NCBI GenBank assembly: GCA_039024295.1
Contig: JBCDIQ010000105.1
Location: 1 to 15,175 of the forward strand
Length of the DNA stretch: 15,175 nt
DNA from: JBCDIQ01 sp039024295
GTDB taxonomy: Bacteria; Bacteroidota; Bacteroidia; J057
Reading direction: 5' to 3'
Below, in pieces: positions 1 through 8,168 of the stretch. The translations under genes and the position numbers were made by a program. Numbering within the stretch: position 1 is the first letter of the stretch; every line of letters begins with the position of its first letter. Under the pieces are notes generated by a model. The model saw nothing but the letters and a program-made list of their open reading frames with translations, was not told where the DNA came from and searched no databases.

Positions 1-70
1 CTATAGCTCAGTTGGTTAGAGCACCAGATTGTGGTTCTGGGGGCCGTGGGTTCAAATCCCATTAGTCACC
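1..70 (+). tRNA. tRNA-His (GTG anticodon), 5' end cut off by window
   Basis: The anticodon stem CCAGA (24-28) pairs with TCTGG (36-40) around loop TTGTGGT, giving anticodon GTG at 31-33, which reads histidine codons. The T-arm stem GTGGG/CCCAT closes around TTCAAAT. The 3' acceptor strand TAGTCAC is at 63-69, followed by C at 70. A C at discriminator position 73 is the known hallmark of bacterial tRNA-His, where it pairs with the extra G-1. The first four acceptor bases and G-1 lie before the window. The CCA tail does not appear to be encoded, because C70 is followed by CAA. Confidence 0.96.
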
Positions 71-72
71 CA

Positions 73-101
73 AAGACTTCCTACAGCAGGAAGTCTTTTT
101 T
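73..101 (+). terminator. Rho-independent terminator of tRNA-His
   Basis: A perfect 10-bp stem (AAGACTTCCT at 73-82 with AGGAAGTCTT at 88-97) encloses a 5-nt loop and runs into a T-tract ending at 101. It starts three bases after the mature tRNA end, so the tRNA is the last gene of its transcript. Confidence 0.93.
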
Positions 102-220
102 ATTTTGAAAACTTTCCAAGTCTAATACTAATTTTTTCTCCAAAAATGTGGTAACTCCAACGTCTCACTTTCTTTTGTGCTTTTCTTTTGTAATTTCAGG
201 CATTAGCACGATTTAGGACG

Positions 221-1138
221 ATGGATCAGGCATTATTAACCGCCATAAGAACAGGCAAAATTTCTCAAGTACGCCAACAAATCAAGAATGGCGCTGCCAT
301 GGACGAATTGAACGAAGACGGTTATGCTGCCCTTCATGAAGCTGTATTGGAAGGACAAACCGAAATTCTGGCTTCATTGATTCAGCTAGGGGCCGCCCCC
401 AGCTTGTTGGATGCTTTTGGCAATACCCCTTTACACCTCGCTTGCATCTGTGGTGAAATGGAAATGGTTCAGTCCCTCGTAAAGGCAGGGGCCCACATAG
501 ACCAGACTTCTTCCATGAAGACCTGGACGCCTCTTATGGTGGCACTCAACCATAGAAGAAGTAGCATTGCCTACTGGCTATTAGAGGAAGGGGCTGATAT
601 GAATTTCATAGAGTCTGCTGAAGGATGGACCCCCTTGCTGGTCTCTTGTGAGCAAAACCTCACAGGCTTGAGCATCACGCTGATTCGTAGAGGGGCAGAT
701 GTTCACCATCGCCTAACAGGAGGGGACAGCCTGGGAAAATCTGCATTGGAGTTGATAAGCTATTATGGAAATGTCGAGGTAGCTAAATGCCTGATAGAAC
801 ATGGCATTGACCTAAACCTCAGCCCTAAAGGACTTTCTGCGGTGCACTGGGCGGTGTATAATGTTCATGAAGACCTGCTGTATTGTCTGGTAGAACATGG
901 TGCAGACATTAATGTGCGTGCGCCAGGCATTTACCTGAACCGGACGCCCTTACATTATGCAGTAGCGTTTAACCAGCCTGACCTCACCCGTTTTCTCCTT
1001 TCCCGCGGGGCAGACCCTTCCATTCCTGACGATGACGGTCGTTCTCCCATGCAGCTTGCCGTGGAGGGCTACTTAAGAAGTGGCAACCGTGAAGCCAGTG
1101 GCCAAGTGGTCAACCTCTTGAGAAATTTTGGGCGATAG
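221..1138 (+). CDS. Ankyrin-repeat protein
   Basis: This 305-residue protein is made almost wholly of ankyrin repeats. About eight or nine units of roughly 33 residues can be followed by the recurring pattern G-TPLH-A---G and L---GAD. Clear examples are GNTPLHLACICG (67-78), the unit starting WTPL at 102, WTPL at 136, and RTPLHYAV at 241-248. Units at 36-41 (YAALHE) and 204-210 (GLSAVHW) are degenerate. There is no signal peptide or membrane helix, so it is probably cytoplasmic. Ankyrin arrays bind other proteins; no partner is evident here. It is a single gene: the tRNA terminator lies upstream and the RND pump gene is convergent, with 10 bp between the stop codons. The purine-rich AGGACG touches the ATG directly, too close to act as a normal ribosome site. 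The specific role is unknown. Confidence 0.93.
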   Translation: MDQALLTAIRTGKISQVRQQIKNGAAMDELNEDGYAALHEAVLEGQTEILASLIQLGAAPSLLDAFGNTPLHLACICGEMEMVQSLVKAGAHIDQTSSMKTWTPLMVALNHRRSSIAYWLLEEGADMNFIESAEGWTPLLVSCEQNLTGLSITLIRRGADVHHRLTGGDSLGKSALELISYYGNVEVAKCLIEHGIDLNLSPKGLSAVHWAVYNVHEDLLYCLVEHGADINVRAPGIYLNRTPLHYAVAFNQPDLTRFLLSRGADPSIPDDDGRSPMQLAVEGYLRSGNREASGQVVNLLRNFGR

Positions 1139-1148
1139 CCTCTTCTCT

Positions 1149-4100
1149 TCACGAGATTTTTTCAACCTTCTTTTCTTCCTGTATTGCAGGCTCTACATCT
1201 ATCCGCTCAGGCAATCTCAATTTCCAGTTCCAGAATAGTAACCACAAGCCTTTGAGGCCTACGCGGATGTCATTGGTTACCATGATTAAGGCCGGAAATA
1301 CAGTCAGGATAAAGAAAGTCCCAATTAGCACCCCGTAAGCAATGGATACAGCCATAGGAATGAGGAACTGAGCCTGACGGCTTTTGGCAAGAATCAATGG
1401 ATAGAGACCCAAAACGGTTGTCAGGGAAGTAAGCAAAATGGGTCGGAATCGCGACTTTGCGGCGTAAAAAATAGCCTTGCTCAGCGAATGACCCTGCTGA
1501 AGCAATCGGTTGTATTTATCTGCGAATACCACAGCATCATTTACTATTACCCCTGTAAGGGCAATGATCCCATACACACTAAACAGGGAAAACTGCTTCC
1601 CAACAAAATAATGACCGAGGATAGCACCTACAATTCCGAGAGGGATCATCAACAGGATGAGGAAGGCCTGGCTGAAAGAGCGAAAAGCCAGTGCAATGAT
1701 CAAGAAAATGGCCAATAAAATGATGGGCCCTGCTGTGACCAATGAGGAGGAAAATTGATTGCTGGTCCTTTGTTGTCCCTCAAATGAAACAGTAAGTCCC
1801 GGATACTGACGCTGAAGCTCTGGGACCAGGTTCGATTTTATATCCTCCAAAATCAAATCTGCACTTTGGGTCTTGTCCTTCATATCAGCCTCAATCCGAG
1901 TTTCACGTGCACCATCCAGGTGCTGGATACTGATCACCCCCCGGTCCATTTGGTAGGATATGAGTTCTCCCAGCGGATATTCTCCGTTAGCCGTTCGAAT
2001 TCGGATACTTTCCATTTCAGAAAGGCTACTCCGCTCTGCCTCCGGGTACCGAAGCCAAACCTTGACCTCATCGGTACCGATCTGCAAACGTTGTACTTCT
2101 TCCCCAAAGAATCCTTGTCTGATTTGTTTGGTAATATCATCCGTGGTTAATCCCAATGCATAAGCCTGTGGCTTAAGCTTAATATCGATTTCTCTATTGC
2201 CGGGAAGATTGCTATCCGTAACATCTTTAAGTTCTGAACGATCTCTCAAAGCAGCCTTTATTTTTGACTTGGCAGCTTCTAGTTCTTCCTGGCTTTTACT
2301 TTTGAGACTTATTGAAATGGGCTTCCCAAAAAAGGTCCTTCCCCCAACAGTAAATTGTTCTGCACCGGGAATTTCTCCAACAAGGGCATTGAGCCGGGCA
2401 GAGATCTTGAAGGTCTCTATGTTTCTTTCCTCTCCTGCCAATAATTGCATGCGAACCAGCCCTAGATGCGTTCCCGACTGCTGGCTGCTGCTGCTTCCTT
2501 GGCCCCCTCCTGCGCTACCAACCTGCCACTCAACACTTTCTACCACCGCCTTCCCGTCTTCCCGCTCAGCAGATAGTTGTTCGTTGAGTTCCCATACCTT
2601 TTCTTCTATAGCCTTTAGCCGTTCCTCAGTTATGGATGAACGGGTGCCTGGCTTCATGGTCAGGCTGGCTTCAATGGTATCTGAATCAATAAATGGAAAA
2701 AATGATTGTTTGATGTGTCGGCCTTGCATCAAACCAATGCATATCATGGTAATGGCAATAGCTGTGGCCAGCGTGAGGTACCGATGCTGTACTACTTTGG
2801 CTAAAACCCAGGCGTATACCCTATCCCTAACAAAAAACATGAATTTATCCACTACTTGCTGGACCTTGTTTTTTTGCTTACGGTCTAGTGCCCCCGAATG
2901 CGCAATATGAGGGGGTAACACCACTATACATTCAAATAAAGAAAAGGCGAGACAAAGGATTACCACAATTGCCATTTCAAATATGATCTGCCCAATACGC
3001 CCTTCTATGAAGAAAAAGGCGGAAAAAGCAATGATGGTGGTGGTCACTCCAGTAAACACAGAAGGAAGCACTTCTAGGGTACCATCCACACAAGCCTGTA
3101 AAGGGCGTTTGCCTTTTTCATATTGAGAATAGATATTCTCACCCACGATGATGCCATCATCTACCAGGATGCCTACCACCAGGATCATCCCAAAGAGGGA
3201 GATAATATTAATGGATACATCCAATAGGTAAGCGCAGAATAGCATGCCGAGGAAGGAAAAAGGGATACCAAATGCTACCCATACTGCTAGCCGTGGATTT
3301 AAGAATAAGCCAAGCGAGACCAAAACCAGCAAAAGCCCAAAGAACCCATTTTCGAATAGTACATTCAAACGCTGCTTGAGGTAGTCAGACTGATCATTGC
3401 TGAGAATAATTTCTACCTGTTCCTGGTTTTCATTGAACTCAGCTGAATAGGTCCGAACATAATCGACCACTTGGATGACGTCCTCTTCCGGGAGGGTCTG
3501 TACTTGTATGGTAACCGCATTTTTTCCATTGTAAGAAGACTTGCTCGGAACGTCTGCAAACTGTGATTCAACCTGGGCCAGATCTCTGAGCCTTAGCAGG
3601 CTGCCGTCAGTATTTGTTCGTATGATGATTTCGCCAAGCGCATCAACATTCGTTTTCTTATTTCTTGATCGAATCAAAATTTCTTCCTGAGAAGTTTTGA
3701 TGGTCCCTGAGGAGATGTCCCGGTTGTTAAAGCGAATCGCATTGGCAATTTCTTCAAAGGTAAGTCCATAACGGATCAGGGTAGCTTCGGATATTTCAAT
3801 GGAGATTTCCCGTTCAGGATAGCCAGAAATGGTCATTTGAGAAATGATCCCTGAAGCTAACAAATCGTCCTTGATGCCTTCTGCGTACTTCTTAAGGGTG
3901 TTTAAGTCCAGTGAGCTTGCCAGAATGATTTTAATGGCAGAGCCTTTGGGCTTGGAATTGTAAACAAGGGGTTTCTCTGCACTTTCTGGAAATGAATTGA
4001 TTTTGTCTACTGCATTTTTGATGTCCATTAACACAAGCTCCGCATCATAATCCGGATTGATTTCTACGGTGATGTATGCCCGGTTTTCGGTAGCAGTAGA

Positions 4101-4346
4101 GGTGACTTGTTCCAGCCCTTCAAGGCCTTTGAGGGCCTCCTCAACCTTGATAACCACCCCTTCTTCCATCTCTTCCGGTGAGGCACCTGGATACACCACT
4201 TGGATAATCACCAGGTTTGGGTCTATTTCAGGGAAAAAGGATTTCTTAATCGAGAACATGCCTACCAGTCCCAAGGCAACAATCATCAGGATAATTGCAT
4301 TGCTCCAAATAGGGTAACGGGTAATATAATGGATCAGGTTTCTCAC
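1149..4346 (-). CDS. RND efflux pump, inner-membrane permease (AcrB/HAE type)
   Basis: The 1065-residue length is typical of proton-driven RND permeases. It has the expected two-fold architecture: TM1 at about 13-31, a large periplasmic loop, helices TM2-6 from about 335, TM7 near 524-541, a second periplasmic loop, and TM8-12 from about 870. The family proton-relay pair is present as DD at 396-397 (GILVDDGIIVGEN). In TM10 the position of AcrB Lys940 appears to be Asn936 (GVIVNDAVV), a variation known in several RND branches. Residues 610-625 form a Gly/Ser/Gln-rich loop where AcrB has its switch loop. The start is GTG; an in-frame TGA lies two codons upstream and the next Met is residue 21, inside TM1. 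It follows the adaptor gene by 25 bp and is surely co-transcribed with it. No outer-membrane channel gene is in the window. The substrate cannot be told from sequence. Confidence 0.96.
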   Translation of the reverse strand: MRNLIHYITRYPIWSNAIILMIVALGLVGMFSIKKSFFPEIDPNLVIIQVVYPGASPEEMEEGVVIKVEEALKGLEGLEQVTSTATENRAYITVEINPDYDAELVLMDIKNAVDKINSFPESAEKPLVYNSKPKGSAIKIILASSLDLNTLKKYAEGIKDDLLASGIISQMTISGYPEREISIEISEATLIRYGLTFEEIANAIRFNNRDISSGTIKTSQEEILIRSRNKKTNVDALGEIIIRTNTDGSLLRLRDLAQVESQFADVPSKSSYNGKNAVTIQVQTLPEEDVIQVVDYVRTYSAEFNENQEQVEIILSNDQSDYLKQRLNVLFENGFFGLLLVLVSLGLFLNPRLAVWVAFGIPFSFLGMLFCAYLLDVSINIISLFGMILVVGILVDDGIIVGENIYSQYEKGKRPLQACVDGTLEVLPSVFTGVTTTIIAFSAFFFIEGRIGQIIFEMAIVVILCLAFSLFECIVVLPPHIAHSGALDRKQKNKVQQVVDKFMFFVRDRVYAWVLAKVVQHRYLTLATAIAITMICIGLMQGRHIKQSFFPFIDSDTIEASLTMKPGTRSSITEERLKAIEEKVWELNEQLSAEREDGKAVVESVEWQVGSAGGGQGSSSSQQSGTHLGLVRMQLLAGEERNIETFKISARLNALVGEIPGAEQFTVGGRTFFGKPISISLKSKSQEELEAAKSKIKAALRDRSELKDVTDSNLPGNREIDIKLKPQAYALGLTTDDITKQIRQGFFGEEVQRLQIGTDEVKVWLRYPEAERSSLSEMESIRIRTANGEYPLGELISYQMDRGVISIQHLDGARETRIEADMKDKTQSADLILEDIKSNLVPELQRQYPGLTVSFEGQQRTSNQFSSSLVTAGPIILLAIFLIIALAFRSFSQAFLILLMIPLGIVGAILGHYFVGKQFSLFSVYGIIALTGVIVNDAVVFADKYNRLLQQGHSLSKAIFYAAKSRFRPILLTSLTTVLGLYPLILAKSRQAQFLIPMAVSIAYGVLIGTFFILTVFPALIMVTNDIRVGLKGLWLLFWNWKLRLPERIDVEPAIQEEKKVEKIS

Positions 4347-4371
4347 GGGTCAGCAGATGTAAAAAGGGTTA

Positions 4372-5619
4372 TCAGTCCTTCGGTAGGGTAGAGGAGGAGA
4401 AAAGACGTATGTCAATATCAGAGAATTGCTTTTTCCCTTTTTGAGGCGTGTTTAGAGCAGACTCGGCAGGGGAGGAGTTCTCCACCTGCTCTGGCAATAC
4501 CCGCATCTGGTCATAGGCATTGATCAGGGGTTCAACCACCACCAACTCTCCTTTAGGCAGACCTGAGAAATACACCGCCTCCTTGCTGAGGGTCTCAATT
4601 TTTACTGACCTGATTCGGAGTAAGCTGTCCTCAACCGTGTACACCTGGTTTTGGTTGAACAGGGCTGACCTTGGAATGGCCATGACTTCCCGTACCTGGG
4701 TGCCTGGAACTACTACTTTCAGGTATTGGCCATCTAAAATTTTTGTGCTTCCTGGTTGAAAGCGGACGTATAAATTGACGGATTGGGTCGCAGGGTCCAG
4801 CTTCGCACCCACGCGTGCAATTCTTCCAGCCCACTCCTGCTGTTCCGCTTCATCCTGAACGAGCACTTTCATGCCAACCTTAAGGGTTTTTAAATTATTC
4901 ACTGGAACGGGAGCCTCCACTTCCACCTGGCCAGCCCGAATAATGCGAACCACCTGGGAATTTGGAGCAGCGCGGCTACCGGTTTCCAGAAGGACTTCCC
5001 AGACTGCCCCATCAAATGGTGCACGCACCACATACCTGGACAGGCGTTCTTCCTCGCTTTTGATGTCATAATATTGATTAAATACCCCTTTTGAAGAGAA
5101 GAATACCTTCTCTCGGGTATTGGAAACCTCTGGCAAAGCTGATAAAGATTCATCCATGGAGAGTGCCTCGAAGTAGGCATTCCATTTCTGAAAAGCTTCC
5201 GGGAAATCAATCTTCAGGTCTGGAAGCAAAGTAGCGATGGTCGTCTGGAAATTACTTTTTCGTGCAAATAAGGCAAGGCGGGCGGTTTCTTCGTCGATTT
5301 TGAATAAAACCTGCCCCTTACGAAAGGCTTGTCCTACTTTTAGCGGAACACTGCCCGATAGAATTTCCCCTCCGGCTTCTGCTGCAAGTGTAGCGGTCTG
5401 ACTGGCGAGTACCCGGCCCATGCTAGAAAGCTCTAATTCTCGGGCTTCATAAACCACGGGCTTGACTGCAACTACCCGCTGAGATTCTTTAAAAGAAAAA
5501 GAGGAGACTTCTGGTGGACGTGTGGCCAGGATGGTCATCGTTTTGTATCCGATGAATAAAACCAGGACGGCCGCAAGTATTGATAACACCAGTCTCCAGG
5601 CAATATTGAAAGACCTCAT
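4372..5619 (-). CDS. RND efflux periplasmic adaptor (HlyD/MFP family)
   Basis: This 415-residue membrane-fusion protein would link the RND permease to an outer-membrane channel. A single hydrophobic segment (about 8-30) anchors it; I see no lipobox Cys. The first half of the lipoyl/barrel-sandwich domain is at about 62-110 (VGQAFRKGQVLFKID), and the second half is around VRAPFDGAVWEV (198-209). Between them is a helical stretch of about 85 residues. A beta-barrel domain follows (about 230-305, DGQYLKVVVPG), then a membrane-proximal domain to about 375. The last 40 residues are polar and Ser-rich, probably disordered. It is the first gene of the adaptor-permease pair and begins at an ATG with no Shine-Dalgarno. 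The aldo/keto reductase gene ends 102 bp upstream on the same strand with no visible terminator, so read-through into the pump genes is possible. Confidence 0.94.
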   Translation of the reverse strand: MRSFNIAWRLVLSILAAVLVLFIGYKTMTILATRPPEVSSFSFKESQRVVAVKPVVYEARELELSSMGRVLASQTATLAAEAGGEILSGSVPLKVGQAFRKGQVLFKIDEETARLALFARKSNFQTTIATLLPDLKIDFPEAFQKWNAYFEALSMDESLSALPEVSNTREKVFFSSKGVFNQYYDIKSEEERLSRYVVRAPFDGAVWEVLLETGSRAAPNSQVVRIIRAGQVEVEAPVPVNNLKTLKVGMKVLVQDEAEQQEWAGRIARVGAKLDPATQSVNLYVRFQPGSTKILDGQYLKVVVPGTQVREVMAIPRSALFNQNQVYTVEDSLLRIRSVKIETLSKEAVYFSGLPKGELVVVEPLINAYDQMRVLPEQVENSSPAESALNTPQKGKKQFSDIDIRLFSSSTLPKD

Positions 5620-5721
5620 GTTTAAACAGTTGTGATGATATGTTTAACTACTGTTGCTGGGCATTGTTTCTCTGGCAGGCGATAAAAGCCCTCAAGAGGT
5701 ATAAATTGGAAACAATCCAGA

Positions 5722-6627
5722 TTAGGGAACCTCTTGGCCCATGGCTGCTTGTAGCAACAGGAACCAATCTTGTCTGTCAAGCACCAGATCTAAAGCTGCT
5801 ACGGCAGCCTGCATCCGATCGGCCCTACCTGTACCGATCACTGGAATCGGTGCTGAAGGGTGGCGCATGAGCCAGGCCAGTAGAAGTTGGTCTGCTGTTG
5901 CCTCGTACTTTTTTGATAACATCTCCAAACATGCGTGAATCCTGGCTACCGCCTCATTTGGAGCAGGCTGAGTGAATACCCCTTCCCCCAACGGGGCCCA
6001 TGCCATAGGGCGAATACCGAATTGGCGAAGTTGGTCAAAGGTACCGTCAAACATCGGTACTGGATGCGTCAAAGAGGCTTGAACCTGATTGGTTACCAGC
6101 TGAATTCTACTCCCCAGCAGGCTAAACTGAGAGGGGGAAAAATTAGATACCCCTACCTCCCGCACCTTACCCGATTGGACCAGTTCCTGTAAAGCTTGGG
6201 CTACCTCATCTGGATTCATCAAAGGGTCGGGCCTGTGAATCAAAAACAGGTCAAGATAGTCGGTCTTTAAGTTGCGAAGTGACTCATGGACAGATTTAAG
6301 GATATAGTCCCTGGTGGTATTATAGTGCTTGAGAAGAAAATGAGGCCTTCTGGAAGTCGGCAAGCATATGCCACATTTAGAAATCAATTGCAGGCGTTGC
6401 CGAAGGCCCGGCTGAAGAAACATGGCCTCTCCGAACACAGCCTCTGTCTGGTAGTGTCCGTAAATGTCTGCGTGGTCATAGGTGGTTAGCCCCACTTCCA
6501 ATCCTTCATGAATTAGGCGAAGCATTTCGGAAGGACCGTAATTTCTGCCCCATTCTCCCCATAGCATAACTCCCCAGGCAATAGAAGAGTAGGAAGGCCC
6601 ATCTTTTGAGAGTTGTATGTGTTGCAT
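5722..6627 (-). CDS. Aldo/keto reductase, YdhF-like
   Basis: The product is an NADP-dependent aldo/keto reductase with a TIM-barrel fold. Counting from the ATG at 6627 (301 residues), the catalytic tetrad is visible: Asp51 and Tyr56 in DHADIYG, Lys84 in LISKCG, and His131 in FLIHRPDPL. The nucleotide-binding C-terminal half contains VGVSNFSP (158-165) and PVIGTGR (262-268). Overall it resembles E. coli YdhF closely, as I remember that sequence (DHADIYG, IHRPDPLM, GKVR, MAW). The physiological substrate is unknown. The reading frame can be extended two codons to a TTG at 6633, but ATG is preferred. A consensus promoter lies immediately upstream, three bases from the ATG. The pump operon follows after 102 bp. 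Confidence 0.94.
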   Translation of the reverse strand: MQHIQLSKDGPSYSSIAWGVMLWGEWGRNYGPSEMLRLIHEGLEVGLTTYDHADIYGHYQTEAVFGEAMFLQPGLRQRLQLISKCGICLPTSRRPHFLLKHYNTTRDYILKSVHESLRNLKTDYLDLFLIHRPDPLMNPDEVAQALQELVQSGKVREVGVSNFSPSQFSLLGSRIQLVTNQVQASLTHPVPMFDGTFDQLRQFGIRPMAWAPLGEGVFTQPAPNEAVARIHACLEMLSKKYEATADQLLLAWLMRHPSAPIPVIGTGRADRMQAAVAALDLVLDRQDWFLLLQAAMGQEVP

Positions 6628-6630
6628 GGT

Positions 6631-6660
6631 CAAAATTACAGCCTTGCAGCCACAAACAAA
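6631..6660 (-). promoter_or_regulatory. Predicted Bacteroidota promoter of the aldo/keto reductase
   Basis: Read on the minus strand, TAATTTTG (6638-6631) matches the -7 consensus TAnnTTTG exactly. A TTTG (6660-6657) lies 18 bp upstream, within the usual 17-23 bp spacing of the -33 element. The box ends three bases before the ATG, so transcription would start at or next to the start codon. The -33 TTTG is part of the T-rich tail of the thiolase terminator. The match is seen in sequence; activity is inferred. Confidence 0.6.
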
Positions 6661-6682
6661 AAAGCTCCCCGGAAGGGAGCTT
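6656..6682 (-). terminator. Rho-independent terminator of the thiolase gene
   Basis: On the minus strand AAGCTCCC (6682-6675) pairs with GGGAGCTT (6669-6662) around a 5-nt loop, and the stem runs into TTTTTTG (through 6657). It begins 25 bp after the thiolase stop codon and isolates thiolase from the aldo/keto reductase. Confidence 0.92.
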
Positions 6683-6707
6683 GATCTTATAGGGTATGGG
6701 AAACCGG

Positions 6708-7889
6708 TTAGTTTACCCGCTCAATCACAATAGAGGAAGCACCGCCACCGCCATTGCAAATGGCAATCAGGCCAGTGCTGGCATCCTTTTGCTGGATCAC
6801 ATTGGTTAAGGTCGTTAGGATTCGGGCACCAGAAGCTCCTAAGGGGTGGCCGAGAGAAACCGCACCACCAAATACATTGGTTTTATCCGGATCAACATTC
6901 AATTCTCGGTTGAACGCCATGGTCACAACAGAGAAAGCTTCGTTTACTTCGAAGTAATCAATGTCAGAAAGCTCCATGCCTGCAATTTTTAAGGCTCTAG
7001 GCGCAGCTTTAGTCGGAGCAGTGGTGAACCATTCTGGCGCGTGAGCAGCATCAGCAAAAGCCCTGATTTTTGCGATGGGCTTTAGGCCATACTTTTCAAC
7101 AGCTTCTTTGCTGGCCAAAACCAAGGCAGCCGCGCCATCATTGATGGTGGAAGCGTTTCCAGCTGTTACCGTTCCACCCTTGGTAAAGGCGGGGCGTAGC
7201 TTTGCGAGCTTGTCGAAGTTTACCCGCTTGTACTCTTCGTCCTCTGATACCACCAGCGGGTCGCCTTTTCGCTGAGGAACGGTGACTGGAGCAATTTCAT
7301 TTGCCATTTCTCCACTTTCCGTTGCTGCTGCAGAGCGTTTATAAGACTGAATGGCAAAAGCATCCTGTTCTTCGCGGGAAATGCCATATTTCGCAGCAGT
7401 CGCATCTGCATACACGCCCATGGCATCTCCGTTATACACGTCTGTCAGGCCATCATGTGCGAGTCCATCAATCAGGGTGCCATCTCCATATTTGTAGCCA
7501 AAGCGCGCTTTGGGGATGTAATAGGGAATGTTAGACATCGACTCCATTCCCCCAGTTACGACGATTTCACTCAGGCCCAAAGCAATTTGTTGGGCACCAA
7601 ACATCACGGCTTTTGCTCCAGAGGAACACACTTTATTTACGGTAGTGGCAGGGACGGTATTGGGAATACCTGCGTGTATGGCAGCTTGTCGGGCTGGAGC
7701 CTGACCAAGGCCTGCAGATACAACATTCCCATAGAAAACTTCCTCTACTTGGTCGGGCTGAACACCTGCACGCTCCAATGCGTGTTGAATGGCAGTAGCC
7801 CCCAACTGTGGGGCTGTTAACCCTGAGAACATTCCCCCAAAACTTCCAATAGGGGTACGTATCGCAGAGACAATAAAAACTTCTTGCAT
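6708..7889 (-). CDS. Acetyl-CoA C-acetyltransferase (thiolase)
   Basis: This 393-residue protein has the usual length for thiolase and the full active site. The nucleophile is Cys88 in NKVCSSG, His348 lies in GHPLGASG, and the acid/base Cys378 in CNGGGG. These positions agree almost exactly with the well-studied biosynthetic thiolases (Cys89, His348, Cys378). It joins two acetyl-CoA to acetoacetyl-CoA, or cleaves acetoacetyl-CoA or 3-ketoacyl-CoA in reverse. No beta-oxidation, ketone-body or polyhydroxybutyrate gene is adjacent, so the direction is not settled. I chose the ATG at 7889 because MQEVFIVSAIRTPIG is the normal thiolase N-terminus. The frame stays open for another 36 codons upstream, but that stretch has no thiolase match. 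The gene is cytoplasmic, monocistronic, and ends in a strong terminator. Confidence 0.96.
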   Translation of the reverse strand: MQEVFIVSAIRTPIGSFGGMFSGLTAPQLGATAIQHALERAGVQPDQVEEVFYGNVVSAGLGQAPARQAAIHAGIPNTVPATTVNKVCSSGAKAVMFGAQQIALGLSEIVVTGGMESMSNIPYYIPKARFGYKYGDGTLIDGLAHDGLTDVYNGDAMGVYADATAAKYGISREEQDAFAIQSYKRSAAATESGEMANEIAPVTVPQRKGDPLVVSEDEEYKRVNFDKLAKLRPAFTKGGTVTAGNASTINDGAAALVLASKEAVEKYGLKPIAKIRAFADAAHAPEWFTTAPTKAAPRALKIAGMELSDIDYFEVNEAFSVVTMAFNRELNVDPDKTNVFGGAVSLGHPLGASGARILTTLTNVIQQKDASTGLIAICNGGGGASSIVIERVN

Positions 7890-8116
7890 GTTTGTAATTT
7901 GGTTGTTTGTGGCATACTTCTTTCCTCCGCATGCTTCTGCCGATTGCAAGAGGAAATACGTGGCTAATACGATAAACTTAGTTCGGTGGTTAAGCAATTC
8001 CCAAATAAGATGAGCAAAATTGATGCTGGACTATTGGAGCTAATTATGACAGGCTGGGGAAAATAGGTTTGAGATTCAGCCAGTTTAGAAAATGAAAAGG
8101 GGGATGACTTAACATC

Positions 8117-8149
8117 GCTATTTAAGGCCAAATAGCAGGAATACAATTG
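8117..8149 (+). promoter_or_regulatory. Inverted repeat next to a near-consensus -7 box
   Basis: GCTATTT (8117-8123) and AAATAGC (8130-8136) form a perfect 7-bp inverted repeat around a 6-nt centre. Six bases downstream TACAATTG (8142-8149) matches TAnnTTTG at seven of eight positions. A palindrome at this spacing would be well placed for a repressor. Both calls are pattern-based, and the -33 element is not clear. Confidence 0.3.
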
Positions 8150-8168
8150 GCATTTTTTTCGCCCATTC

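Noticed and set aside
221..1138. Ankyrin protein as a secreted effector or toxin-system component
   Set aside because: There is no signal peptide, no toxin domain and no secretion or immunity gene nearby; only the repeat fold is supported.
2197..2910. 237-codon open frame on the plus strand inside the RND permease gene
   Set aside because: It is antisense to a well-supported gene, rich in Ser/Cys/Leu runs from reverse reading, and shows no domain pattern.
5640..5870. 76-codon plus-strand frame between the adaptor and the aldo/keto reductase genes
   Set aside because: Most of it is antisense to the aldo/keto reductase C-terminus, and it has no protein-like pattern.
1149..6627. Aldo/keto reductase plus RND pair as a dedicated detoxification operon
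   Set aside because: The 102-bp gap and the lack of any shared regulator or substrate clue make co-function unsupported, although read-through cannot be excluded.
7890..7997. 36-codon upstream extension of the thiolase frame, with a hydrophobic stretch that resembles a signal peptide
   Set aside because: Thiolases are cytoplasmic and begin at the MQEVFIVSAIRTPIG segment. Catalytic residue numbering from the ATG at 7889 matches known thiolases, so the extension is chance open frame.
8010..8066. 18-codon frame starting MSKIDAGLLEL on the plus strand
   Set aside because: It is too short to distinguish from chance, with no ribosome site and no promoter box.
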